A stretch of 59,352 nt of DNA from Paracoccaceae bacterium. Its GTDB lineage: Bacteria; Pseudomonadota; Alphaproteobacteria; Rhodobacterales; Rhodobacteraceae. Shown piece after piece: positions 17,684-29,946 of the stretch. The first letter of the stretch is position 1; every line of letters starts with the position of its first letter. The position numbers were made by a program, and so were the translations under genes. The notes beneath the pieces were generated by a model that had not been told where the DNA came from, ran no database searches, and saw nothing but the letters and a program-made list of their open reading frames with translations. The DNA is taken from the NCBI GenBank assembly GCA_018223085.1, contig JAAEZB010000011.1:1-59352 (forward strand), given 5' to 3'.

Positions 17684-18406
17684 ATGCGTGTGCTTCTTGT
17701 TGAGGACGACCCGGCTACCTCGAAAAGCATTGAGATGATGCTGACGCATGCCAATCTGAACGTCTATGCTACGGACCTTGGTGAGGAAGGAATCGACCTT
17801 GCCAAGCTCTATGATTACGACCTGATTCTGCTTGATCTCGGCTTGCCGGATATGAATGGGCATGAGGTTTTGCGGCAGTTGCGCCTTGCAAGGGTCGAGA
17901 CGCCGATCCTGATCCTGTCAGGGGATGACGATACCGATAGCAAACTCAAGGGATTTGGGTTTGGGGCGGACGATTATCTGACGAAACCGTTCCATCGCGA
18001 AGAACTCGTGGCGCGAATCCATGCGATCGTGCGGCGCTCCAAAGGGCATTCTCAGTCGATCATCCGGACGGGCAAGATTTCGGTCAATCTTGACGCCAAG
18101 ACCGTGGAGGTCGAGGAGACGCCGGTGCATCTTACGGGTAAAGAATACCAGATGCTTGAGCTTCTGAGCTTGCGCAAGGGCACGACCCTGACCAAGGAGA
18201 TGTTCCTGAACCATCTTTATGGCGGTATGGATGAGCCGGAGCTCAAGATTATCGACGTGTTCATCTGCAAGCTGCGCAAAAAACTTAGCGAAGCGACAGG
18301 CGGTGATAACTATATCGAGACCGTTTGGGGGCGTGGCTATGTGCTGCGCGATCCGCAGCCGGTTGGCGAAAGCGTTTCGCCAGAACAGGTGGCCCTACGC
18401 GCCTGA
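17684..18406 (+). CDS. ctrA: Cell-cycle response regulator CtrA
   Basis: OmpR-family response regulator. The receiver domain (1-118) has the acidic pocket in LVEDDP, the phosphoacceptor aspartate at residue 51 in [13 protein letters not shown] and the lysine in [11 protein letters not shown]. The winged-helix DNA-binding domain (about 130-230) contains [20 protein letters not shown] followed by FICKLRKKL, a stretch highly specific to CtrA. In Rhodobacterales CtrA is usually non-essential and controls flagellar, quorum-linked and gene-transfer-agent genes. Its phosphorelay partners CckA and ChpT are not in the window. A near-consensus CtrA site lies in its own leader. Confidence 0.97.
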   Translation: MRVLLVEDDPATSKSIEMMLTHANLNVYATDLGEEGIDLAKLYDYDLILLDLGLPDMNGHEVLRQLRLARVETPILILSGDDDTDSKLKGFGFGADDYLTKPFHREELVARIHAIVRRSKGHSQSIIRTGKISVNLDAKTVEVEETPVHLTGKEYQMLELLSLRKGTTLTKEMFLNHLYGGMDEPELKIIDVFICKLRKKLSEATGGDNYIETVWGRGYVLRDPQPVGESVSPEQVALRA

Positions 18407-18444
18407 GGCTCTGGACCTCGCGGGATGGCGGCCCTATCACTTGA

Positions 18445-22808
<4,364 letters not shown>

Positions 22809-22816
22809 CCGCATTC

Positions 22817-22851
22817 GTTCTTTTTTGTTCGCTAATGTTCTCAAAAAGTTC
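22817..22851 (+). promoter_or_regulatory. LexA-type SOS box with phased GTTC repeats
   Basis: GTTC-N7-GTTC (22837-22840 and 22848-22851) is an exact match to the alphaproteobacterial LexA operator. Two further GTTC copies precede it at 22817 and 22827, so four copies are spaced 10, 10 and 11 bp apart on the same face of the helix. The box starts 29 bases after the recG stop and ends about 67 bases before the start of the small membrane protein at 22919. Confidence 0.68.
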
Positions 22852-22918
22852 TTTACAGGTCGTTAAGGATATGAGAACAAATAAGCAACAAAACAAGATA
22901 TTGAGCAGGAGCCGCCCC

Positions 22919-23041
22919 ATGATGACCCAGATCCGCGCCGTGATCCGCAATTCCCGCGCAACGCTTCTTCAGGATGCGCTTGGGGGGGTGGCCCTTGTCG
23001 TGATGATGCTCGTGGCACTGCATGTGCCCGGTGTGTCCTGA
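22919..23041 (+). CDS. Small single-span membrane protein (40 residues), possibly SOS-controlled
   Basis: A 40-codon frame from ATG 22919 with AGGAG seven bases upstream. The first 19 residues are basic and amphipathic (MMTQIRAVIRNSRATLLQD); residues about 20-38 form one hydrophobic span (ALGGVALVVMMLVALHVPG). The basic N terminus should face the cytoplasm. The LexA-type box upstream and the strong terminator downstream (23203-23238) make this a separate unit after recG. In Caulobacter, SidA is a 29-residue SOS-induced inner-membrane inhibitor of division; this protein has similar size and build, but I see no sequence similarity and the role is only a hypothesis. An internal second ATG (22922) could also be used. 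Confidence 0.65.
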   Translation: MMTQIRAVIRNSRATLLQDALGGVALVVMMLVALHVPGVS

Positions 23042-23202
23042 CCCCAGTTTTCTGCCCGCGAAATCACGCCGGGTGTCGTCGGCTTGTATCCCTGTCCCCA
23101 TTGGATATCGCAAGACGGACACTGCCTGTCTCTCGTCTCGTGAAGGGTGCCTCACTCCCCTTCGGACGATCCCCGGGTCCCACGTGTGATCGCGACTTAC
23201 CT

Positions 23203-23238
23203 CCGCCGCCTTCCTATTGGAAGTGCGGCGGTTTTTTT
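23203..23238 (+). terminator. Intrinsic terminator
   Basis: CCGCCGC plus CTTCC (23203-23214) pairs with GGAAG, one bulged T, and GCGGCGG (23219-23231) over the loop TATT, followed by seven T residues. This is the best terminator in the window. It lies 160 bases after the small SOS-box protein, so that transcript has a long 3' untranslated part, which could include a separate small RNA. Confidence 0.8.
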
Positions 23239-23262
23239 ATCCGCAAGGGGTTAACGATTGGG

Positions 23263-23709
23263 TTAAGCGGCGCTCTCTGCTTGCGCCATGGCTTCGGCGG
23301 TGGCCTCAAGCGCGAGCAGGATCGAGGCGTGCCGGTTGGCGTAATCGCGCGCCGGGCGCAACACTTCGAGACCGTCGAACGGCGCGGGCGGCGTGGGCCC
23401 GTCTTCTTTCAGCATGGTGCGCAGGGCATCGCGGGCGGCTTCGATCTCGGCGCGGGAGCGGCCGATGACATTGCCCCCGACGACAGAGGCGGCCGCCTGG
23501 CCAAGCGCGCAAGCCTTTACGTCCTGACCGAAATCGCGGATGCGACCGTCCTCAAGCGCCACGTCTACGGTCACTGTCGAGCCACAGAGCGGGGCGCGTT
23601 TTTTGACCGTGGCCTGCGGCGCGGAAAGCCGGTCAGTATGCGGAATCTCGGCTGCGAGTGCCAGAATGCGCCCGGAGTAGAGCTTGATAAGGTCGGTTTC
23701 GCCGGACAT
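23263..23709 (-). CDS. IscU/NifU-like iron-sulfur scaffold protein
   Basis: A 148-residue protein resembling the NifU N-terminal (IscU/SufU) fold: LIKLYSGRILALAAEIPH, KRAPLCGSTVTVDVALEDGR and VKACALGQAAASVVG align with the first two cysteine loops. Only these two cysteines (residues 42 and 67) exist. The place of the third ligand reads NRHASILLALEA, with alanine where IscU and SufU have cysteine. The protein may therefore deliver or modulate clusters rather than act as a classical scaffold. It is divergent from hisI with 66 bases between starts, and no other iron-sulfur assembly gene is near. Confidence 0.8.
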   Translation of the reverse strand: MSGETDLIKLYSGRILALAAEIPHTDRLSAPQATVKKRAPLCGSTVTVDVALEDGRIRDFGQDVKACALGQAAASVVGGNVIGRSRAEIEAARDALRTMLKEDGPTPPAPFDGLEVLRPARDYANRHASILLALEATAEAMAQAESAA

Positions 23710-23775
23710 GCCTGTTCCCTTTATCGCGTTTTTTCTAGATAGAGTGGCGGCAGGCAGATGCAAAGGAAATCGACC

Positions 23776-24135
23776 ATGGCTTTTGATCCCGCGACGCTCA
23801 AATACAACGACGCTGGTCTCATCCCCGCGATTGCGCAGGATGCTGAGAGCGGTGAAGTCCTGATGATGGCGTGGATGAACGCCGAGAGCGTGGCGCGCAC
23901 GCTTGAGAGCGGCAAAGTCACCTATTGGAGCCGCTCTCGACAGAGTTTCTGGGTCAAGGGCGAGAGCTCGGGTCATGTGCAGGAAATGGTGGATTTCCGG
24001 TATGACTGTGATGAGGATTGTATCCTCGTGCTGGTCAATCAGACGGGGCCGGCCTGTCACACCAATCGCCGATCCTGTTTCTATCGCGCGGTGCGCGACG
24101 GCGAGATCGTCGAGTTGATGTCGCCGATGGCGTAA
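23776..24135 (+). CDS. hisI: Phosphoribosyl-AMP cyclohydrolase
   Basis: Opens the adenine ring of phosphoribosyl-AMP in histidine synthesis, a zinc and magnesium enzyme. The 119-residue protein is the single-domain form (no HisE part). It shows [37 protein letters not shown], the metal-binding [14 protein letters not shown] and the zinc cysteines in [14 protein letters not shown] 23776 has AAGGA eight bases upstream; an ATG six codons earlier is not needed. No other his gene is adjacent. Confidence 0.96.
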   Translation: MAFDPATLKYNDAGLIPAIAQDAESGEVLMMAWMNAESVARTLESGKVTYWSRSRQSFWVKGESSGHVQEMVDFRYDCDEDCILVLVNQTGPACHTNRRSCFYRAVRDGEIVELMSPMA

Positions 24136-24185
24136 CGGCCCGTATGGGCCGTGCCTGCGGCGTGAGTATTTTTCCAGAGAAGAAG
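24135..24185. repeat. Hairpin plus conserved downstream motif (copy 1)
   Basis: ACGGCCC-GTAT-GGGCCGT (24135-24152) is a perfect 7-bp hairpin that starts on the last base of the hisI stop. Eleven bases later comes GAGTATTTTTCCAGAGAAGAAG (24164-24185 described by its ends; read on the minus strand it starts CTTCTTCTC). It ends nine bases beyond the gluQ stop. The same arrangement recurs at 47368-47417, and a motif-only form at 31595-31617. Confidence 0.5.
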
Positions 24186-24194
24186 CGCGGGGGC

Positions 24195-25049
24195 TTATAG
24201 ACCCACGAGGCGGCGGATGTCTTCGCGGGTTGCGCCCTCGGCGCGGTATTTGGCGATGGCGCGGGCGTCGTCGCGTTTGGCGAGGCGTTTGCCGTTCTCG
24301 TCGCGGATCAGGTGGTGGTGGTTGTAGATCGGGGTCGGCAGACCGAGGAGGCGTTGCAGGATCACATGGATTTGCGTCGCTTCGAACAGGTCTTCGCCAC
24401 GGATCACATGGGTGATGCCTTGGGCCGCGTCGTCGAGCACCACGGAGAGGTGGTAGGAGCCGGGAAAATCGCGGCGGGACAGGACGATATCGCCGATTTG
24501 GGTCTGTAGTTCTTTGGCGGTAAAGAGGATGTCTTCGTCGCGATCTTGGCCGGTTTCGTGGAAAGAAAAGCCGCTGGAGGCGAGAGACGTCAATGCGGCG
24601 CCCATGTTGAGGCGCAGGGCGACGTCTTCGGGGAAGGGGGCAGTCGGGGGCGTGTCTGGGCGGCAGGTGCCGGGGTAGACGAGGCCATCGGGGCCATAGA
24701 CCGGCTCGGCCCCTTCTTGCGGGGCGCTGGCGGCGGCGGTGATGTCGCGGCGGGTGCAGGTGCAGGGGTAGAGGAGGCCACGTGCCCAGAGCGTTTGCAG
24801 GGCGTCGCGGTAGGCTGGTAGGCGGTCGGATTGACGCATCGGGGGCGCGTCCCAAGTGATGCCAAGCCATGCGAGGTCATCATAGATTTGCGCTTCCCAT
24901 TCCGGGCGCGACCGGGTGCTGTCGATGTCTTCGATCCGCAAAAGGAAGGTGCCGCCCGCCGCCCTTGCCATGTCATACGCGAGAAGCGCTGAGTAGGCAT
25001 GGCCCAGATGCAAGGGGCCGGTGGGCGAGGGGGCGAAGCGGGTTATCAT
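24195..25049 (-). CDS. gluQ: Glutamyl-Q tRNA(Asp) synthetase
   Basis: A truncated glutamyl-tRNA synthetase paralogue that attaches glutamate to the queuosine base in the anticodon of tRNA(Asp). The 284-residue protein has [20 protein letters not shown] (HIGH-type motif), [17 protein letters not shown], the zinc-site cysteines in [11 protein letters not shown] and YPGTCRPD, and a KMSKS-type [13 protein letters not shown]. It stops after the catalytic core without an anticodon-binding domain, as expected for GluQ. ATG 25049 overlaps the trmFO stop in ATGA, so the two tRNA-modification genes are coupled; an earlier in-frame start at 25064 is less likely. Confidence 0.94.
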   Translation of the reverse strand: MITRFAPSPTGPLHLGHAYSALLAYDMARAAGGTFLLRIEDIDSTRSRPEWEAQIYDDLAWLGITWDAPPMRQSDRLPAYRDALQTLWARGLLYPCTCTRRDITAAASAPQEGAEPVYGPDGLVYPGTCRPDTPPTAPFPEDVALRLNMGAALTSLASSGFSFHETGQDRDEDILFTAKELQTQIGDIVLSRRDFPGSYHLSVVLDDAAQGITHVIRGEDLFEATQIHVILQRLLGLPTPIYNHHHLIRDENGKRLAKRDDARAIAKYRAEGATREDIRRLVGL

Positions 25050-26386
25050 GGCGTGGCGAGCCACTCCGTCCAGTCCGCTTTGGCGCGGTCGGTATAGGCC
25101 TTGTAGCGGTCCTTGCGTCCGCGCCGACCGCCCTTGAGTCCATCGACGGGCTGGAACAGGCCGAAATTGACGTTCATCGGCTGGAAGGTCTTGGCCTCGG
25201 CGCCGCCGGTGATGTGATGCACAAGCGCACCCATGGCTGTGTTGAGAGGGGCCCTGGCGCGGGTCTGGCCAAGGAGTTCGGCGGCAGCAAGGCGACCGGC
25301 CAGAAGGCCCATGGCAGCGCTTTCGACATAGCCTTCGACTCCCGTTACCTGACCAGCAAAGCGAATATTGGGTTTGGAGCGCAGGCGCATCTGATCGTCC
25401 AGAAGCGTGGGTGAGTTGATGAAGGTATTGCGGTGGATGCCGCCGAGCCGCGCAAAGGAAGCGTTCTCCAAACCGGGGATCATCTTGAAGACCTCGGTCT
25501 GTGCACCGTATTTCATCTTGGTCTGAAAGCCGACGATATTATAGAGCGTTCCCAGAGCGTTATCGCGGCGCAGCTGCACCACGGCATAGGCTTTTTCGTC
25601 GGGTTTGTGGGCGTTGGTAAGGCCCACAGGTTTCATCGGCCCGTGGCGCAGGGTCTCGCGGCCGCGTTCGGCCATGACTTCGATGGGCAGGCAACCATCG
25701 AAATAACCAGCGGTTTCGCCCTCGTGAAACTCGGTCTTGTCGGCGGCGAGAAGTGCGTCGATGAAAGCTTCGTATTGGTCCTTGGTCATCGGGCAGTTGA
25801 GATAGGCCTTTTGTTCGGCCTCGGTCTCGCCCTTGTCATAGCGCGATTGCATCCAGGCCACGTCCATGTCGATGCTTTCGGCATAGACGATGGGGGCGAT
25901 GGCGTCGAAAAAGGCGAGGCGTTCGGCGCCGGTTTCGGCCTGAATCGCGGCACCAAGGCCCGCAGAGGTCAACGGGCCGGTGGCGATGATCCAGTGGCCC
26001 TCTTCGGGCAGGGCGGTGATCTCGCCCTCTTCCACGCGCACGTTGGGCAGGGCGAGGAGGGCGTCTGTTACGCTTTGGGCAAAGGGATCTCGGTCTACGG
26101 CGAGCGCACCGCCTGCGGGGAGGCGATGCTTGTCGGCGGTGGCCATGATGAGGCTACCGGCAGCGCGCATTTCCCAATGCAAGAGGCCCACGGCGTTCTG
26201 TTCGTCGTCATCCGAGCGGAAAGAGTTGGAACAGACCATCTCGGCGAGGTTGCCGGTCCGGTGGGCAAAGGTTTCGACTTTGGGGCGCATCTCGTGGATC
26301 ACCACGTTGATGCCCATTTGAGCGGCCTGCCAGGCGGCTTCGGAGCCCGCCATGCCGCCGCCAACGATATGCAATTCCTGTGTCAT
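25046..26386 (-). CDS. trmFO: Methylenetetrahydrofolate-tRNA-(uracil-5-)-methyltransferase TrmFO
   Basis: Folate- and FAD-dependent enzyme making 5-methyluridine 54 in tRNA. The FAD-binding start is [40 protein letters not shown] and [16 protein letters not shown] hold the two functional cysteines. [36 protein letters not shown] and a C-terminal [18 protein letters not shown] also match. I chose ATG 26386; an ATG four codons upstream (26398) is equally open and neither has a clear ribosome site. It is transcribed into gluQ. Confidence 0.95.
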   Translation of the reverse strand: MTQELHIVGGGMAGSEAAWQAAQMGINVVIHEMRPKVETFAHRTGNLAEMVCSNSFRSDDDEQNAVGLLHWEMRAAGSLIMATADKHRLPAGGALAVDRDPFAQSVTDALLALPNVRVEEGEITALPEEGHWIIATGPLTSAGLGAAIQAETGAERLAFFDAIAPIVYAESIDMDVAWMQSRYDKGETEAEQKAYLNCPMTKDQYEAFIDALLAADKTEFHEGETAGYFDGCLPIEVMAERGRETLRHGPMKPVGLTNAHKPDEKAYAVVQLRRDNALGTLYNIVGFQTKMKYGAQTEVFKMIPGLENASFARLGGIHRNTFINSPTLLDDQMRLRSKPNIRFAGQVTGVEGYVESAAMGLLAGRLAAAELLGQTRARAPLNTAMGALVHHITGGAEAKTFQPMNVNFGLFQPVDGLKGGRRGRKDRYKAYTDRAKADWTEWLATP

Positions 26387-26790
26387 GAGGCGGGACATAG
26401 GGCAGGTGGGGGCGTTTGGGAAGGGGGGATGACCGCGGGCCGTCTTCCGGGGCACAATCGCCGCGCGATGGGCGCGCGGTTGGAGGGACAGTGCCAGAGA
26501 GAAGACGACCCGTTCAGCGTCTCAGGCGCTTGTGCCATGTGTCGGCGGCACGTCATAGCCCCGAATCCGGCGAATTTGCGAAACAATCTACCGGGCATTT
26601 GTAAACAAAGCGCGGAAGGTGCGCGCGATGCTGCCGGAGCGAACGAGGTAAGCCGTAAAAAAACCGGAAGCATCGCGCAGGATCGACGCGGGCCAAGGCG
26701 CGCGTGTCGCCGTGTGGGACCGTGCCGAATACCGCGCCGCCGGGGTAGAGCGCATTTGGAAAAACATCGTTCCCGGCGGCGAAACGGAGG
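26387..26790. other. Intergenic region without a convincing gene
   Basis: About 400 bases between the trmFO start and the end of the enoyl-CoA hydratase gene, both on the minus strand. Open frames exist on both strands but none has a recognised domain or a good ribosome site. I see a perfect 7-bp hairpin CCGCGCG-ATGGG-CGCGCGG at 26461-26479 and a run of seven A at 26659-26665. The trmFO promoter and the end of the hydratase transcript must lie here. Confidence 0.4.
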
Positions 26791-27576
26791 TTATTGTTCC
26801 CAGTTGGGCGGGCGCTTTTCGAGGAAGGCGGCAATGCCTTCGGCCGTGTCACGATAGAGCATGTTTTCGACCATCACGTCGCCCGTATAAGCATAGGCCT
26901 CGGCGGTGGTCATTGTGGCCTGTTCGTAAAAGGCGCTCTTGCCGATGCGCACCGCCGCACCGAGCTTGGTAGCCAGCGTCTCGGCCAGTTCGGTGGTGGC
27001 CGCTTCGAGAGCGTCATGGGGGACGACCTTGTTGATGAGGCCAAGGGATTCGGCCTCATCTGCGGGAATGAACTTGCCCGTGGTGAGCATTTCAAAGGCC
27101 TTTTTACGCGGGATGTTGCGACTTAGGGCGACCATGGGGGTCGAGCAAAATAGGCCAATGTTGACGCCGTTGACGCCGAACTTTGTCCCCTCTGCCGCGA
27201 CGGCCATATCGCAGGTCGCGACAAGCTGACAGCCGGCGGCGGTTGCGATGCCGTGGACCTGGGCGATGACGGGCTGCGGGATGGATTGCACGGTCATCAT
27301 CATCTTGGCACAACGGTCAAAAAGGTCTTTAAAATAAGCCTTTCCGCCATCTTCGGCTTGCCGTCCGGCGGTCATCTGTTTGAGATCGTGACCGGCGCAG
27401 AAGACCTTGCCTTCGCCCGAGAGAACCACGGCGCGCACTGAGGTGTCGTCTTTGATCTCGTCAAAGGTGTCCTGCATCGCGGCGAGCATTTCATCGGAGA
27501 GCGCGTTCAGGCGCTCGGGGGCGTTCATCTTGAGATACGCGATCGCGTTAACGTCGCGACGTTCGAAAATTGTCAT
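26791..27576 (-). CDS. Enoyl-CoA hydratase/isomerase family protein
   Basis: Crotonase-fold protein of 261 residues. The CoA-binding segment LSGEGKVFCAGHDLKQMTAG and the second oxyanion-hole segment IAQVHGIATAAGCQLVATCD are clear, as is FGVNGVNIGLFCSTPMVALS. The usual glutamate of hydratases just after the second hole is replaced in this NIGLFCS region, so hydration is uncertain. The protein resembles the enoyl-CoA hydratases annotated as ECHDC3-like. ATG 27576 has a very strong GGAGGAG site. It is divergent from the thioesterase gene with 57 bases between starts, suggesting shared control in acyl-CoA turnover. Confidence 0.88.
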   Translation of the reverse strand: MTIFERRDVNAIAYLKMNAPERLNALSDEMLAAMQDTFDEIKDDTSVRAVVLSGEGKVFCAGHDLKQMTAGRQAEDGGKAYFKDLFDRCAKMMMTVQSIPQPVIAQVHGIATAAGCQLVATCDMAVAAEGTKFGVNGVNIGLFCSTPMVALSRNIPRKKAFEMLTTGKFIPADEAESLGLINKVVPHDALEAATTELAETLATKLGAAVRIGKSAFYEQATMTTAEAYAYTGDVMVENMLYRDTAEGIAAFLEKRPPNWEQ

Positions 27577-27633
27577 CTTGTTCTCCTCCGGCTTTGAGGC
27601 AAACCTAAACCGCAGGGCGACAGGAGGAAAGAC

Positions 27634-28056
27634 ATGTCCACGAAAATGACCGCAGAAGAGATGGAAGCTTATCTCGAAGAGATTTTTCCGCAGGTGAGCG
27701 ATGATTTCGCGGTCGAGGCGCTTGATGAGACGGGTTGTGTCATGCGCTTGAAAACCCAGGACAAACACCTCCGGCCCGGCGGCACGGTTTCGGGGCCGAG
27801 CATGTTCGCGCTGGCCGATGTGGCAGCTTACGTCGCGACCATGGGTCAGATCGGGAAGGTGGCGTTGGCGGTGACGACGGGGTGTTCGCTTGATTTTATG
27901 CGCAAGCCGGAGGCGGGCAAGGACATTATCGCCAAGGCGACGTTGCTGAAGCTTGGGCGGACATTGTCGGTTACGGATATTCTGTTGTATTCTGAAGGGT
28001 TAGACAAACCCGTTGCGCGGTCGACCATGACCTATTCGATCCCGCCCAAGCGATAG
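27634..28056 (+). CDS. PaaI-type hotdog thioesterase
   Basis: A 140-residue single-hotdog protein. LRPGGTVSGPSMFALADVAA carries the glycine turn and the catalytic aspartate of the PaaI/4-hydroxybenzoyl-CoA thioesterase group. TTGCSLDFMRKPEAGKDIIA and a final ARSTMTYSIPP follow. It should hydrolyse an acyl- or aryl-CoA in the cytoplasm; the substrate is not predictable. GGAGGAAAG lies before the ATG. It shares a short divergent promoter region with the enoyl-CoA hydratase gene. Its stop touches the left end of an intergenic repeat. Confidence 0.88.
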   Translation: MSTKMTAEEMEAYLEEIFPQVSDDFAVEALDETGCVMRLKTQDKHLRPGGTVSGPSMFALADVAAYVATMGQIGKVALAVTTGCSLDFMRKPEAGKDIIAKATLLKLGRTLSVTDILLYSEGLDKPVARSTMTYSIPPKR

Positions 28057-28158
28057 GTTAACGCCGTCAGAGAGGCGAAAACGCACGTCTGTATCGCGTC
28101 GGTATTGCGTCTGTATTGCGGTGGTGCGTCATGGCGCGTGTCTCTGGTTAACGGGGCG
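28056..28158. repeat. Intergenic repeat with three 11-bp units (copy 1)
   Basis: From GGTTAACG (28056-28063) to GGTTAACGGGGCG (28146-28158). The core is three tandem 11-mers of consensus CGTCKGTATYG (28086-28096, 28097-28107, 28108-28118), then CGGTGGTG and TGGCGCG. A second copy with the same order lies at 36777-36868. Both copies lie between genes and touch a stop codon. Confidence 0.7.
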
Positions 28159-28286
28159 TGCGGTTTTGCAAGGTTGATTTGCGACATTTTGGATGTATCT
28201 TTTCATTCCGAAATTGATATGTGTCAACGAAAGCGCCGCTGATCTGTGAAAGATGGAGCGGCTCAGGTGACAAGGAAACGACCCTC

Positions 28287-29270
28287 GTGAACGATACTAA
28301 ACCGGCAGATGCCCCCGAAAACGAACCGCGACTGAAGCACTTTCCGGTGCCTTTCTTTGCCGTGGTCATGGGCCTGATGGGCCTCACGCTTGCGCTGCAT
28401 AGCGCCTCATATTTCTACCCCGCGATTGGGCCGCTCTCGACGGCCGTGATGTGGGCGGGGACCGGGGCGTTTTGTGTGATTGCGCTCTTCTATATCGCCA
28501 AGGCGATCAAATACCCGCAAGCCGTCTATAATGAATGGCACCATCCGGTGCGCCTTGCCTTTTTCCCGGCAGTGTCGATTTCGATCCTGCTTATCGCGAC
28601 GGCGATGCTCTCGCATTATCCCGGCGCGGCGCGGGGGCTTTGGATCATTGGCACGGCGCTTCAGGGTGTTCTGACCGTGGCCGTGGTCTCGGGCTGGATC
28701 AGTCACCGTGCCTTTGAAGTTGGCCAGCTGACCCCGGCATGGTTCATCCCGGCGGTGGGCAACGTTGTGGTGCCGGTTGCGGGCGCCAAGCTTGGCTATG
28801 TGGAGCTTTCGTGGCTGTTCTTCTCGGCCGGTATGGTCTTCTGGGGGATCCTGCTGACGCTGGTCTTTAACCGTCTGATCTTTCACAACCCGATCCCCGG
28901 CAAGCTTTTCCCGACGCTGGTTATTCTCATTGCGCCGCCGGCGGTGGCCTTTCTGGCTTATGTGAACCTTGTGGGGGAGATCGATTCCTTCGCGCGCGTT
29001 CTTATTAATATCGGCTATCTGTTTACGATCCTGATCGTGGTGCAGGTGCCGAAGATTGCCAAGCTGCCCTTTGCCCTGCCGTGGTGGGCGCTAAGCTTTC
29101 CGATTGCGGCGATGACGATTGCGTCCTTCCTGTTTGCTCGTAAGACCGGCTCGGATGCGCATCAGATTATCGGGCTGATCCTGCTTGTGGTGTTGGTCGC
29201 CTTGGTCATCAAATTGGTGATCCGCACTGCACTCGCCATAGGGCGCAAGGAAATCTGTGTGCCGGAATAA
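28287..29270 (+). CDS. TDT/SLAC1 (TehA-like) family membrane transporter
   Basis: About ten hydrophobic spans in 327 residues. The N-terminal LKHFPVPFFAVVMGLMGLTL and the spacing of helices, with TPAWFIPAVGNVVVPVAGA in the middle, are typical of the tellurite-resistance/dicarboxylate transporter (TDT) family that also includes plant SLAC1 anion channels. The physiological substrate is probably an anion or small organic acid; a role in tellurite resistance should not be assumed from the name. I chose GTG 28287, with AAGGA ten bases upstream; GTG 28221 would add 22 residues. A strong terminator follows. Confidence 0.85.
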   Translation: MNDTKPADAPENEPRLKHFPVPFFAVVMGLMGLTLALHSASYFYPAIGPLSTAVMWAGTGAFCVIALFYIAKAIKYPQAVYNEWHHPVRLAFFPAVSISILLIATAMLSHYPGAARGLWIIGTALQGVLTVAVVSGWISHRAFEVGQLTPAWFIPAVGNVVVPVAGAKLGYVELSWLFFSAGMVFWGILLTLVFNRLIFHNPIPGKLFPTLVILIAPPAVAFLAYVNLVGEIDSFARVLINIGYLFTILIVVQVPKIAKLPFALPWWALSFPIAAMTIASFLFARKTGSDAHQIIGLILLVVLVALVIKLVIRTALAIGRKEICVPE

Positions 29271-29288
29271 GCCCGATCCCCGGTTTTG

Positions 29289-29321
29289 CCCCCGCGAAAT
29301 GCTGTTTCGCGGGGGTATTTT
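29289..29321 (+). terminator. Intrinsic terminator after the TDT transporter
   Basis: CCCCCGCGAAA (29289-29299) pairs perfectly with TTTCGCGGGGG (29305-29315) over a five-base loop, followed by TATTTT. It lies 18 bases after the stop. Confidence 0.82.
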
Positions 29322-29387
29322 GTGGGGTAAAATAATACCTAATTTATAAGCCATTGTTTTTAATTGAGTTATTCGAGTTTTGTGCGC

Positions 29388-29415
29388 TTGACTGTGCGCG
29401 TGGCCCCTTTATAAC
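29388..29415 (+). promoter_or_regulatory. Sigma-70 type promoter of rplM-rpsI
   Basis: TTGACT (29388-29393), 16 bases, TATAAC (29410-29415), in an AT-rich stretch about 65 bases before rplM. Both boxes are close to consensus, as expected for a strongly expressed ribosomal operon. Confidence 0.65.
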
Positions 29416-29481
29416 CCGCCCATCGAATTCAGGTGCGCAGCTTTGTGCGCCCGTCAACCAAACCACCAGGTAGACCAAATC

Positions 29482-29943
29482 ATGAAAACCTTTTCTGCTA
29501 CTCCGGCAGACATCGACAAGAAATGGATCCTGATCGACGCCGAGGGCGTTGTTCTGGGCCGTCTTGCATCGATCGTTGCCATGCGCCTGCGCGGCAAGCA
29601 CAAGGCGTCCTTCACTCCGAACATGGATATGGGCGACAACGTCATCGTTATCAACGCTGACAAGATCCAGCTCACCGGCAAGAAACGTTCGGACAAGAAC
29701 TATTACTGGCACACTGGCCACCCGGGCGGCATCAAGTCGCGCACCGCGGGCCAGATCCTTGAGGGTGAATACCCCGAGCGCGTGGTCATGAAAGCGGTTC
29801 AGCGGATGCTTCCGGGCAACCGTCTGGCACGCAAGCAGATGACCAACCTGCGCGTCTATGCTGGCGCCGAGCACCCCCATGAGGCCCAGTCGCCGGACGT
29901 GCTCGATGTCAAATCCATGAACTCGAAGAACACCCGGAGCTAA
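29482..29943 (+). CDS. rplM: 50S ribosomal protein L13
   Basis: Early-assembling large-subunit protein, 153 residues. It begins [20 protein letters not shown], with [40 protein letters not shown] and [20 protein letters not shown], the usual L13 signature. ATG 29482 is chosen over an upstream ATG (29443) that adds a non-family N terminus. Three bases separate it from rpsI, the standard L13-S9 operon. A long A/T-rich leader with a good promoter precedes it. Confidence 0.98.
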   Translation: MKTFSATPADIDKKWILIDAEGVVLGRLASIVAMRLRGKHKASFTPNMDMGDNVIVINADKIQLTGKKRSDKNYYWHTGHPGGIKSRTAGQILEGEYPERVVMKAVQRMLPGNRLARKQMTNLRVYAGAEHPHEAQSPDVLDVKSMNSKNTRS

Positions 29944-29946
29944 TCA

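Noticed and set aside
26553-26852. 99-residue minus-strand frame overlapping the end of the enoyl-CoA hydratase gene
   Set aside because: It overlaps a certain gene in another frame, and its composition is that of a shadow frame.
28086-28118. 11-bp tandem units as a CRISPR fragment
   Set aside because: Units are directly adjacent without spacers and far too short; no cas gene is present.
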